The notes under the pieces: model-generated
Seen by the model: only the letters and a program-made list of their open reading frames with translations
What the model was told of the DNA's origin: nothing
Databases searched by the model: none
Shown: piece after piece, positions 25,658 to 36,197 of the stretch
Position numbering within the stretch: the stretch's first letter is position 1
Layout: each line of letters begins with the position of its first letter
Program-made: the position numbers and the translations under genes
Assembly (NCBI GenBank): GCA_963827595.1
Contig: CAWHBT010000016.1
Span: 310,001 to 374,000 of the forward strand
Length of the DNA: 64,000 bases
Direction: 5' to 3'
DNA from: DATEDA01 sp963827595
GTDB taxonomy: Bacteria > Pseudomonadota > Gammaproteobacteria > Burkholderiales > SG8-39

Positions 25658-26632
25658 CTACGGCAGCAGGATGGTGGAGCCGGTCGTCTTGCGTGCCTCC
25701 AGGTCGCCGTGCGCCTGCGCGGCGTCCTTCAGCGGGTAGCGCTGCGCGATCTCGATCTTCACCTTCCCGGATTTCACCACGTCGAACAGGTCGTTCGCGC
25801 CCGCGACCAGGTCCTCGCGCTTCGCCGCGTAGGTGTTGAGCGTCGGCCGGGTCACGAACAGCGAGCCCTTCTGCTGGAGCAGCCCGAGGTTCAGCGGCTC
25901 GGGGGCCCCGGACGCGCTGCCGAAGTTCACCATCATCCCGAGCGGCTGCAGGCAGTCGAGCGAGCCCATGAAGGTGGTCTTGCCGACCGAGTCGTAGACG
26001 ACCGGAACGCCCTTTCCGCCGGTGAGTTCCTTGGTGCGCTCCACGAAGTTCTCGCGCGTGTACACGATCGTGTGGTCGCAACCGTGGTCCCGCGCGAGGG
26101 CCGCCTTGGCGTCCGATCCGGCGGTGCCGATGACCTTGACCCCAAGGGCCTTGAGCCACTGGGACGCGATCAGGCCGACGCCGCCGGCCGCCGCATGCCA
26201 GAGCACGGTCATGCCGGGCTGCACCTTGAACGTCCGCTTGATCAGGTACTGGACCGTCAAGCCTTTCAGCATCATCGCCGCGGCGGTCTCGAACGAGATT
26301 CCCTCCGGGATCTTGACCGCACGGTCCGCCGGGTACAGCCGCACCTCGGAGTACGCGCCGGGCGGCGCCGACGCGTACGCCACCCGGTCGCCCGCCTTGA
26401 AGTCGGTGACGCCCGACCCGACCGCTTCGACGACTCCCGCGCCCTCCGACCCGCAGCCGCTCGGGAGCGGCATTGGATACATACCCGATCGCTGATAGGT
26501 GTCGACGTAGTTCACGCCGATCGCGTGCTGGCGGATGCGGAGCTGGCCGGGACCGGGTTCGCCGACTTCGACGTCGTCCCAGGCGAGCACCTCGGGACCG
26601 CCGGTCTTGTGGAAGCGGATGGCTTTGGGCAT
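25658..26632 (-). CDS. qor: NADPH:quinone oxidoreductase (zeta-crystallin type)
   Basis: A 324-residue medium-chain dehydrogenase/reductase without the catalytic zinc ligands. It has GCGSEGAGVVEAVG in the GroES-like part and AAAGGVGLIASQ as the NADPH-binding loop. This is the quinone oxidoreductase branch, which reduces quinones in the cytoplasm. It is transcribed toward pip on the same strand, 62 bp apart. Shared transcription is possible. Confidence 0.9.
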   Translation of the reverse strand: MPKAIRFHKTGGPEVLAWDDVEVGEPGPGQLRIRQHAIGVNYVDTYQRSGMYPMPLPSGCGSEGAGVVEAVGSGVTDFKAGDRVAYASAPPGAYSEVRLYPADRAVKIPEGISFETAAAMMLKGLTVQYLIKRTFKVQPGMTVLWHAAAGGVGLIASQWLKALGVKVIGTAGSDAKAALARDHGCDHTIVYTRENFVERTKELTGGKGVPVVYDSVGKTTFMGSLDCLQPLGMMVNFGSASGAPEPLNLGLLQQKGSLFVTRPTLNTYAAKREDLVAGANDLFDVVKSGKVKIEIAQRYPLKDAAQAHGDLEARKTTGSTILLP

Positions 26633-26736
26633 CTTGCGTCTCCTACGAGAAAGTCATCGTTTGGTGGTTTGCGAGGCAATCGGTTTCCGGTCCCTCAGCC
26701 GCCGGCCGGCGCTCCTCCCGCGCCCTTCGCCGTCCT

Positions 26737-27891
26737 TCAGCGGAACAGCGTCAGCACCCCAGTGTAGCCGTAGAGGCGGTCGTGCGAAATCTCGCCGTTG
26801 CAGAAGAACCCGACGAGCGGGAACTCGCCGAGCCGGTCGCGCACGACGCCGAGCTCCGCGGAGCGCCGCCCGAACATGTGCTCGCCCCGACCGAGGCACG
26901 AGAAGTAGAGGCCGCCCTTGGGGGGCGCGTCGAAGTCTCCCCGGATGCTGTCGAGCATTCGCAACAGGTCCTCGTGCGCCGCGGCGCTGTCGCGCCGGCA
27001 GAACAGGATCGGCATCCCCGGTTCCACCAGCCCGCCGATGGCGATCAGCTTGTGCTGCGGATCGATGCCGACGAGGTTCCTCACCAGGTAGTCGCCGGTG
27101 TCGGAACCTGGAACCGGCAGGCCGGCGTGGATGGCCTGCGCGGCGCGGCGCAGGTCCTGGGCCGCGACCTCGCCGAGGTCCTCCTTGAGTACGTCGAGCG
27201 CCGGACGTCCGTCGAGCGCAGCAATGATGTTCCGTTCGCCCTCGGTGATGACATGGCGAATGGGAGTCCGGTCAGCGCCCTGTCGCAGCGGCGAGCAGCC
27301 TTGCGTGAGCCGTGTCGCGACGTCGATCGCGGACGAAAGCACGACCCCCGAGAGGCCCCCTTGCAGCACCTCGTTCGCGACCTGGAAGGTCGTCTGGCGC
27401 GAGCTCGAAAGCCCGCCCACAAGGTAGCCGCTCGCGACCTTCGCCGACATGTCCTCGATCAGTTCCGGGATGTCGTCCGTGTGCGGGTCGCCGTGAACGA
27501 TGGCGAAGTGTGCCGCCTCGGCACCGCTCCGCGTCCTGGCGCCGAGCGGCGGCGGGCGCGACCTTCCCGAGAACACCTTGAACTCCCCCTCGGGCAACGC
27601 GGCGAGCATCACGGCGAGCGCCGGCTCGTCGAAGTACTCGATCCCGGTGGCGAGCACCCCCACGCCGACCGTTCCCACCCACTCCTGGACGCCCGTCGCC
27701 TCCTTCAGGCGCTCGAGGATCTCCGCGGCAGCGGGAGCCAGCCGATCGCTCAGGTAGGCGAATCCCAGGTTGGCGCCCGCGGGAATCGAACCCACCCCGC
27801 GCAGCGCCGCTTCAACGGCGTCCTCCCAGCGGTCGGCGCGCGCGTGACCGGCGCGGAACGCTACCGGACTCTCCCGGCCGCGCGAGGTCAT
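26737..27891 (-). CDS. FIST domain signal protein
   Basis: A 384-residue protein with an N-terminal FIST domain (~30-220) and a C-terminal FIST_C domain (~225-370, with CLGRGEHMFGR and FPLVGFFCNGEI). FIST proteins are thought to sense small ligands, possibly amino acids, but few have been studied. It has no membrane segment. The start ATG overlaps the stop of the PhaM gene (ATGA), so both are probably translated as a unit. Confidence 0.88.
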   Translation of the reverse strand: MTSRGRESPVAFRAGHARADRWEDAVEAALRGVGSIPAGANLGFAYLSDRLAPAAAEILERLKEATGVQEWVGTVGVGVLATGIEYFDEPALAVMLAALPEGEFKVFSGRSRPPPLGARTRSGAEAAHFAIVHGDPHTDDIPELIEDMSAKVASGYLVGGLSSSRQTTFQVANEVLQGGLSGVVLSSAIDVATRLTQGCSPLRQGADRTPIRHVITEGERNIIAALDGRPALDVLKEDLGEVAAQDLRRAAQAIHAGLPVPGSDTGDYLVRNLVGIDPQHKLIAIGGLVEPGMPILFCRRDSAAAHEDLLRMLDSIRGDFDAPPKGGLYFSCLGRGEHMFGRRSAELGVVRDRLGEFPLVGFFCNGEISHDRLYGYTGVLTLFR

Positions 27892-28292
27892 TTCGGCTTT
27901 TTCTCGCGCTTCGGCTCGGATTGCGGGGCTGGCGCCACCGCGGCTTGGGTCTGCTGAAGCAGGTTCCACCACGCGTCGGGCGTGCCGCCCGCGGTGCCGG
28001 GCCGTGCCGCCGCTTCCGGCGCCGGCGCTTGGACTGCCGCGGCGGCCGCGGTGTGCATCCCCTGGAAGGCGGCGAGCGTGGCCCGCTGCATCTCGAGCCC
28101 CTGAATGGTCATGCGCAGCACGTTCAGGTTCATCGCGAGCCAGTTCTCGACCGACTTGAGGTCGGCGATGCGCTTTTCGATCTCGTTGGGATCGAGGAGC
28201 GGCGCCATCACGCCCGGCATGGGCAGCCCCATCGGCGCCCACATCCTCTTCAGGAGCTCGAACGGGTCATAAGGCGGGGTGTCCTGGGTCAT
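27888..28292 (-). CDS. phaM: PhaM-type polyhydroxyalkanoate granule protein
   Basis: A 134-residue protein whose N-terminus (DPFELLKRMWAPMG ... MAPLLDPNEIEKRIADLKSVENWL) matches PhaM. PhaM binds PHB synthase and DNA and controls number and segregation of PHA granules. The C-terminal tail is Ala/Pro-rich and ends with a basic lysine stretch (PKREKKPK), as expected for DNA contact. It suggests the organism stores PHA. An alternative GTG three codons upstream exists. Confidence 0.85.
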   Translation of the reverse strand: MTQDTPPYDPFELLKRMWAPMGLPMPGVMAPLLDPNEIEKRIADLKSVENWLAMNLNVLRMTIQGLEMQRATLAAFQGMHTAAAAAVQAPAPEAAARPGTAGGTPDAWWNLLQQTQAAVAPAPQSEPKREKKPK

Positions 28293-28398
28293 GGCGGCCA
28301 CCGCAAAGCGAGCGCGGGAGGAAAGTGAGTGTAGAGCCGATCCTGCGAGCGTGCACGGGCGCCAAGGACGCCGATCGGGCGGCGCGCCGGGCCGGCCT

Positions 28399-29559
28399 TC
28401 ATGCCGGCGGCGAAGGTGCGTCCTCGGCGCCCCGCCGCAGGAACGCCAGCATCTCGTCCCGGCGGGACATCGTGTCGCCGTAACCGAGCTCCATCAGGGC
28501 GCGCGTGAAGGGCGCCTCGAACAGCAGGTAGCTCGCGAGGTTCGACCCGTTGCGGTTCATGGCACCGACCGCGCGCAGCAGGAACCGGACCGCGCGCGGG
28601 AAGTGCTGCAGGTACCGGGCGGTTATGCGCTCGATCGGCTGGCTGGGCTGCAGCACGAAGACGTCGATCGGGCGCAGTCTCAGGCCGACCTCCTCGGCCC
28701 GCTCCGGGGAGACGCACTGGAGGGTCTTGTTGATCCGCTGCAGGCGCTCGATGTCGACCGCGAGGCTGTCGAGGAAGATGGAGTTCAGGGTGTGGCCGGC
28801 GATCTGCGCGAGCGAGGGATAGAGGTTGGAGCGGACCCGCACCGGCTCCAGGGACTGCCGGCCGGTCCCGATCACGAGCACGCGATCGGCGCCGAGGTGC
28901 AGCGCCGGCGAGATCGGCGCGATCTGTCGCATCGAGCCGTCGCCAAAGTACTCGCGATGGACCTTGACGGCCGGAAAGATGAACGGGATCGCGCTCGACG
29001 CCAGCAACAGGTCCGCGTTCAGGGTCGTGGACGCGCCAACCCGCTGCCAGCGCTCCCAATCCTCGACCCCGGACCCGCCCTGGTAGAAGGTCACGCTCTG
29101 CCCGGACGTGTAGCCCGACGCCGTCACCGACACGGCGTAGAGCTCGCCGTTGTCGATGTTCGCCTGGATGCGCTCGAACTCCATCGTGCGGACGAGCAGC
29201 TCCCGCAGCGGCGTGTTGTCGAGCAACGAGATCGGGTTGGTGCGGTTGAGCAGCATCAACGCGGTCAACCACCGGTTGCCGGTGCGGATGATGCCCGGCC
29301 AGTCGCTGCGGTAGACGTGGTTGCAGCTGAAGGCGCCCCAGACGTCGACGAGATGCCGCACGCCGCCGGCGAAATCGTCGGCGCGGATCGCAAGCGCGGC
29401 CGCATTGATCGCGCCAGCAGAGGTGCCGCAAAGGATCGGGAACGGATTCCCGCGCGGCTCTCCGAGCAGCTCGCTCACCGCCTTCAGCACGCCGACCTGA
29501 TAGGCCGCCCGCGCGCCGCCGCCGGTGAGGATCAGCCCGGTCTTCTTTATCGCGATCAT
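28399..29559 (-). CDS. Patatin-like phospholipase
   Basis: A 386-residue serine lipase-fold enzyme. The oxyanion loop GGGARAAYQ, nucleophile elbow GTSAGAINAA and catalytic Asp in YFGDGSMRQ complete the Ser-Asp dyad. The C-terminal 120 residues lie beyond the patatin domain and are typical of the proteobacterial patatin group. It has no signal peptide, so it is probably cytoplasmic or membrane-peripheral. The real substrate is unknown. Confidence 0.9.
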   Translation of the reverse strand: MIAIKKTGLILTGGGARAAYQVGVLKAVSELLGEPRGNPFPILCGTSAGAINAAALAIRADDFAGGVRHLVDVWGAFSCNHVYRSDWPGIIRTGNRWLTALMLLNRTNPISLLDNTPLRELLVRTMEFERIQANIDNGELYAVSVTASGYTSGQSVTFYQGGSGVEDWERWQRVGASTTLNADLLLASSAIPFIFPAVKVHREYFGDGSMRQIAPISPALHLGADRVLVIGTGRQSLEPVRVRSNLYPSLAQIAGHTLNSIFLDSLAVDIERLQRINKTLQCVSPERAEEVGLRLRPIDVFVLQPSQPIERITARYLQHFPRAVRFLLRAVGAMNRNGSNLASYLLFEAPFTRALMELGYGDTMSRRDEMLAFLRRGAEDAPSPPA

Positions 29560-29656
29560 GGCTCTCCGCGGGGCCCGCCCCGTCCTTGCCTTCGGGGCCG
29601 CGCGACGGAAGTTTAGCGTCCGTCAGCCATCGCGCGCCACTCCTGGCTGGCGCCCG

Positions 29657-31951
<2,295 letters not shown>

Positions 31952-32043
31952 GGCGGAATCTCCTAGAGTCTGGGAAATCGCGTCGATTATAGTCGTGCCT
32001 TACCGAGCGGTTAGAATCGTCCGCTCGAGCCGCGCTCAACAAC

Positions 32044-33243
32044 ATGGACGTCCCCGCGTCAGTCCCGAAGCACACCCGCCTGCAGCTCGCCTCGCGCATG
32101 GACGCGATCGAGCCGTTCCATGTGATGGAAGTGCAGCGGCGCGCGTTCCAGCTCGAAGCGGCGGGACGGCGCGTGATCCACATGGAGATCGGGCAGCCCG
32201 ATTTCTCCGCTCCCCAGCCGGTGATCGACGCGGCGATCCGGGCCCTGCAGCGCGAGCCGATGGGCTACACGGCGTCGCTCGGCCTCCCCGCGCTGCGCGA
32301 GGCGCTCGCGCGGTTCTACGCCGACCGCTACGGGGTGAACGTCGGACCGGAACGGATCATGGTCACTGCCGGCGCATCGGGGGCGTTCCTGATCGCGATG
32401 GGCTCGCTGATCGATCCCGGCGACGAGCTCCTGATGCCCGATCCGTGCTATCCGTGCAACCGGCACTTCGTCCGGATGTTCGAGGGGAGCGCGAAGACCG
32501 TCCCGTCGGACGAGACGACCCACTATCAGCTCTCGGCGGCGGACGTGCAGCGGCACTGGGCCGCGCGAACGCGCGGCGTCGTGCTCGCGTCGCCTTCGAA
32601 TCCCACCGGGACGATGGTGCCGCAGGACGCGCTGCGCGCGATCCTTGCCGAGGTCAAGCGCCGCGGCGGCATCGCCATCCTCGACGAGATCTACCAGGGC
32701 CTGAGCTACGGGGGAGAGCGCCGCCCGACGGCGCTCGGGGTGTCGGACGAGATCCTGGTCGTCAACAGCTTCTCGAAGTACTTCAGCATGACCGGCTGGC
32801 GCCTCGGCTGGCTCGTTGCGCCATCCGCGTACGTGCGGGAGATGGAGCGGTTCGCGCAGAACGCGTTCATCTCGGTGTCGGCGCCGGCGCAGTACGCGGC
32901 GCTCGCCGCATTCCGGCCGGAGACCATCGAGATCCTGGAGGCCCGCCGGGCGGAGTTCCAGCGCCGGCGGGATTTCCTGGTGCCGGCGCTGCGGTCGCTG
33001 GGGTTCGAGGTGCCGGTCATGCCGGAAGGCGCGTTCTACGTCTACGCCGGCTGCGCCCGGTTCACCGACGACAGCGAGTCGTTCGCGCTGCGCCTCCTCG
33101 AGGAGACCGGGGTCGCCATCACCCCGGGAATCGACTTCGGCGTGCACCGCGCCCGGTCGCACGTCCGCTTCGCCTACACGCGGTCGCTCACCGATCTGGA
33201 GGAAGGAGCGGCGCGGATGGCGCAGTTCCTCCGGCACAGCTAG
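32044..33243 (+). CDS. PLP-dependent class I/II aminotransferase
   Basis: A 399-residue aminotransferase with GQPDFSAPQPVIDAAI in the N-terminal region, SPSNPTGT, DEIYQGLSY, the PLP-lysine motif SFSKYFSMTGWRLGW and the carboxylate-binding arginine in SHVRFAYTRS. It belongs to the aspartate/aromatic (fold type I) group. The exact amino acid is not clear. It is divergent from maeB with an intergenic gap of about 90 bp. Confidence 0.88.
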   Translation: MDVPASVPKHTRLQLASRMDAIEPFHVMEVQRRAFQLEAAGRRVIHMEIGQPDFSAPQPVIDAAIRALQREPMGYTASLGLPALREALARFYADRYGVNVGPERIMVTAGASGAFLIAMGSLIDPGDELLMPDPCYPCNRHFVRMFEGSAKTVPSDETTHYQLSAADVQRHWAARTRGVVLASPSNPTGTMVPQDALRAILAEVKRRGGIAILDEIYQGLSYGGERRPTALGVSDEILVVNSFSKYFSMTGWRLGWLVAPSAYVREMERFAQNAFISVSAPAQYAALAAFRPETIEILEARRAEFQRRRDFLVPALRSLGFEVPVMPEGAFYVYAGCARFTDDSESFALRLLEETGVAITPGIDFGVHRARSHVRFAYTRSLTDLEEGAARMAQFLRHS

Positions 33244-33292
33244 GTCGTCGGCCCGGTGAAGCGCCGGGCCGGCGCGCTGCCAGGCCCGCCCG

Positions 33293-33982
33293 CTAGGCGG
33301 CGGTCCCGCGGCCGCGGGGACGGGGCAGCGTTTGTTCCAGGCGCTGCCGCTCCGCGATCACCTTCTGGGCGTAGCCCTGCGAGAGATCGTCGGATGCGCC
33401 GTTGTACATCTGCAGCCCGGCCTCGAGATTGCCGGCGCGCACGATGTACTCCTTCAGGATCTGGGCACCCACGAGCATGTTGGTCCGCGGGTCGAGCACC
33501 GCGTCCTCGCCGCCGTGCTCGGCGAGCTTCTCGTAGTGCCACTTGGGAATCACTTGCATCAGACCCTTCGCCCCTTTGTCGCTTTCGGCGATGGGATTGA
33601 ACCGCGACTCGATCGAGATGACAGCGAGGATGAGCAACGGGTCGAGGCCGACCCCGCGCCCGACGGCATACGCCTCGCCCACGAGATCGGTGGTCGCGTC
33701 GGTCGCGATCCGATAGCGCCGGGCGAGGTAGCTCGCCAGCACCTGATGCTGCGGGTCCGTCCGCACACCCGCCGCGGCGTCGAGCTGCGGTTGCGCATCG
33801 AGTGCCTTGCCGTACGCGACGGCGCCGCGTGGCGCGCCACCGCCGAAGGGCATCAACCGCCCCCCTTCGACCGCCAGGAACAGGAGGGCAAGCAGGCCAA
33901 ACCCGGCGAGCGCGCCTTGCAGCGCGCCGACGACCGCTTGCCACCCCATGCGCACCTGCACCGGCAGGTTGGGCAGTGTCAT
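33293..33982 (-). CDS. Membrane-anchored lytic transglycosylase (SLT domain)
   Basis: A 229-residue protein with an N-terminal membrane anchor (GALAGFGLLALLFLAVEGG, ~18-36) and an SLT domain (~105-215). The catalytic glutamate lies in ISIESRFNPIAES, followed by GAKGLMQVIPKWH and YNGASDDLSQGYAQKV. It cuts the glycan strands of peptidoglycan in the periplasm. The ATG at 33982 has GGAGGT at good spacing; upstream in-frame ATGs lack one. Confidence 0.9.
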   Translation of the reverse strand: MTLPNLPVQVRMGWQAVVGALQGALAGFGLLALLFLAVEGGRLMPFGGGAPRGAVAYGKALDAQPQLDAAAGVRTDPQHQVLASYLARRYRIATDATTDLVGEAYAVGRGVGLDPLLILAVISIESRFNPIAESDKGAKGLMQVIPKWHYEKLAEHGGEDAVLDPRTNMLVGAQILKEYIVRAGNLEAGLQMYNGASDDLSQGYAQKVIAERQRLEQTLPRPRGRGTAA

Positions 33983-34501
33983 GTCGACCTCCATTTCATG
34001 CCACGCAGCCGGCGCGCGCAATGCCCGCCGACCCGAGCCCAGGGCGCGCTTAAATCAGCGCCCCGGACGCCTCGTTGTCCCCTGCTTGAGCAATGGTCCG
34101 GTCAGAAGCCGTGCTCGGCTTCCCGGACCCCCCCGACGGCGAACCGCCCGACCCCGATCTCGCTCATCCGACCCATCTCGGATGCGAGACGCTCTCTTGG
34201 TCGCGCGTCGCGTTTCGAATGGCGCGTTGTGGAATTGCGCGAAAGCGCAGTCTAATGAACGAGTTAGCATCTGTCAAGCGACGGAAAAGCGACGCTGGAT
34301 CAGGCACTTGGGCGGACGTTGGTGTTGCGACGCACAATAAAAAAATTTTGGGCGAAGCGCGCCCCGGCCTCGCCACCGGTCGACTGATAAAATACGCGCG
34401 TCCTCCGTGGTGAGCCGGGGGGACAGGCACTTCCAGCGTCGAAGGTCTGCGGATCGGACTTTGCGTACGCAAAGCCCGACCGCAGAAAATTCGACCACCG
34501 C
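33983..34501. other. Intergenic region of about 520 bp with a long hairpin and an AT-rich patch
   Basis: No convincing gene is visible. The segment holds an A/T-rich patch (near 34337-34350, CAATAAAAAAATTTTGG), unlike the GC-rich flanks, and a long imperfect palindrome at 34438-34495. A candidate -10-like sequence (GATAAAAT) lies near 34387 without a convincing -35. Confidence 0.55.
34438..34495. other. Extended hairpin downstream of the histone-H1-like gene
   Basis: Nested arms GTCGAA/TTCGAC, TCTGCGG/CCGCAGA and an imperfect TCGG/CCGA pair enclose the 16-bp perfect palindrome CTTTGCGTACGCAAAG (34459-34474). There is no T-run on either strand, so it is not a standard intrinsic terminator. 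It may still stop or stabilise the transcript of the gene ending at 34502, or be part of a small RNA. Confidence 0.6.
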
Positions 34502-34840
34502 CTAGGGCCGAGACCCGGTCGGAAACGGCCAAGCAGCAGCGGGATTCAGGGCAGTCTTTGCCCCAGGGGTCGCCGCCGTCGACGGTACAGCAGGGACCGC
34601 CGGCGGGGCAGGCGCCGCTGGTCTCGCCGCAGGCCTGGTCGTCTTCATCCGTCGCTTGGCTTTCTTCTTGGCGGGTTTCTTCGCAGCCTTTTTTTTCTTG
34701 GCGGCCTTCCGGGCCGCCTTTTTCTTCTTCCGCGCCGGTTTCTTCTTCGTTGCTGCCCTGCGTTTGGCAGCCTTTTTCTTCTTCTTGCCGGCCTTCTTCT
34801 TCGCCGATTTCTTCGCCGCCTTTCTGCGCTTCGTTGCCAT
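34502..34840 (-). CDS. Histone H1-like nucleoprotein (Lys/Ala-rich)
   Basis: A 112-residue very basic protein. Residues 1-~66 are lysine/alanine/arginine repeats (KKAGKKKKKAAKRRAA and similar), like the C-terminal domain of eukaryotic H1 and bacterial H1 homologues. Residues ~67-112 are Ala/Pro-rich. It probably binds DNA non-specifically as a nucleoid protein. GAAGGAG precedes the ATG. Such low-complexity proteins vary in length between strains, and the repeats are prone to slippage. Confidence 0.85.
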   Translation of the reverse strand: MATKRRKAAKKSAKKKAGKKKKKAAKRRAATKKKPARKKKKAARKAAKKKKAAKKPAKKKAKRRMKTTRPAARPAAPAPPAVPAVPSTAATPGAKTALNPAAAWPFPTGSRP

Positions 34841-35004
34841 GCTCAGACTCCTTCTCGGATTGACAGAAGTAGTACCGTGCTACCGCACCCGGCCGCATCC
34901 GACCGGCTATCCAGTGGCTGGAACGTCCCCAGCCGCCGAATCCACGCGCCACGCCCCTCGAGCGCCGCGCCGCATACGGGAATTCCGGGCGAACCGACAC
35001 CGCT

Positions 35005-36168
35005 CTAGTCCCAACTGAGCGCGCCTCCCGTCTGGTACTCGATCACCCGGGTCTCGAAGAAATTGCGCTCTTTCTTGAGGTCGATCATCTCGCTCATCCA
35101 CGGAAACGGGTTGGTCGCACCCGGGTAGAGCTGCTCGACGCCGATCTGCTGACAGCGCCGGTTGGCGATGAAGCGCAGGTACTCCTTGAACATCGGCGCG
35201 TTCAAACCGAGCACCCCGCGCGGCATGGTGTCCTCCGCGTAACGGTACTCGAGCTCCACCGCCTGCCGCAGCAGTCCCTGCATTTCGTCGCGGAACTCCG
35301 CCGTCCATAGATGGGGGTTCTCGAGCTTGATCTGGTTGATGAGGTCGATGCCGAAGTTGCAGTGCATCGACTCGTCGCGCAGGATGTACTGGTACTGCTC
35401 GGCCGCGCCGGTCATCTTGTTTTGACGGCCAAGCGCCAGGATCTGCGTGAACCCGACGTAGAAGAACAGCCCCTCCATGACGCAGGCGAAGACGATCAAG
35501 CTCCGCAGCAGCCGCTGGTCGCTGTCCGGCGTACCGGTCCGGAACGAAGGGTCGGTCAGCGTATCGATGAACGGGATCAAAAACTCGTCCTTGTCGCGGA
35601 TGCTGGAGATCTCGTGGTAGGCGTTGAAGATCTCGGCCTCGTCGAGAGCGAGGCTCTCCACGATGTACTGATACGCGTGGGTGTGAATCGCCTCCTCGAA
35701 CGCCTGCCGCAGCAGGTACTGCCGGCACTCGGGAGCGCTGATGTGGCGGTAGGTGCCGAGCACGATGTTGTTGGCCGCGAGCGAGTCGGCGGTCACGAAG
35801 AATCCGAGATTGCGCTTCACGATCCGGCGCTCGTCCTCGGTCAGGCCGCTCGGGTCCTTCCAGAGCGCGATGTCCCGGCTCATGTTGACTTCCTGCGGCA
35901 TCCAGTGATTGGCGCACGCCGCGAGGTACTTCTCCCACGCCCACTTGTACTTGAACGGGACGAGCTGATTGACGTCGGTCCGGCCGTTGATGATCCGCTT
36001 GTCCTCGACCCGGATCCGGCGATGGTCGGCGCCGTGGTCGTCGGACGGCGGCGCCGGCGCGGCCGGGGCAGTCGGCACGAAGCCGACGCGCGGTTGCAGA
36101 CCGAATCCGGAGATGGTCTGCAGCCCGATCGCTCCGGTGATCCCTGGGTCTTCGTCGAACGTGAGCAT
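35005..36168 (-). CDS. nrdB: Ribonucleoside-diphosphate reductase, beta subunit (class Ia)
   Basis: A 387-residue R2 subunit that holds the diiron-tyrosyl radical. Metal ligands are visible in RQAFEEAIHTHAY and RDESMHCNFG, together with the acidic residue near WKDPSGLTEDE. The N-terminal ~60 residues are Ala/Pro-rich and variable, as is usual. The start at 36168 follows GGAGGAAAGGGGA. It lies 29 bp after nrdA on the same strand, so nrdAB is one operon. Confidence 0.96.
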   Translation of the reverse strand: MLTFDEDPGITGAIGLQTISGFGLQPRVGFVPTAPAAPAPPSDDHGADHRRIRVEDKRIINGRTDVNQLVPFKYKWAWEKYLAACANHWMPQEVNMSRDIALWKDPSGLTEDERRIVKRNLGFFVTADSLAANNIVLGTYRHISAPECRQYLLRQAFEEAIHTHAYQYIVESLALDEAEIFNAYHEISSIRDKDEFLIPFIDTLTDPSFRTGTPDSDQRLLRSLIVFACVMEGLFFYVGFTQILALGRQNKMTGAAEQYQYILRDESMHCNFGIDLINQIKLENPHLWTAEFRDEMQGLLRQAVELEYRYAEDTMPRGVLGLNAPMFKEYLRFIANRRCQQIGVEQLYPGATNPFPWMSEMIDLKKERNFFETRVIEYQTGGALSWD

Positions 36169-36197
36169 TCCCCTTTCCTCCGCGCGCTTCTGCGGCG

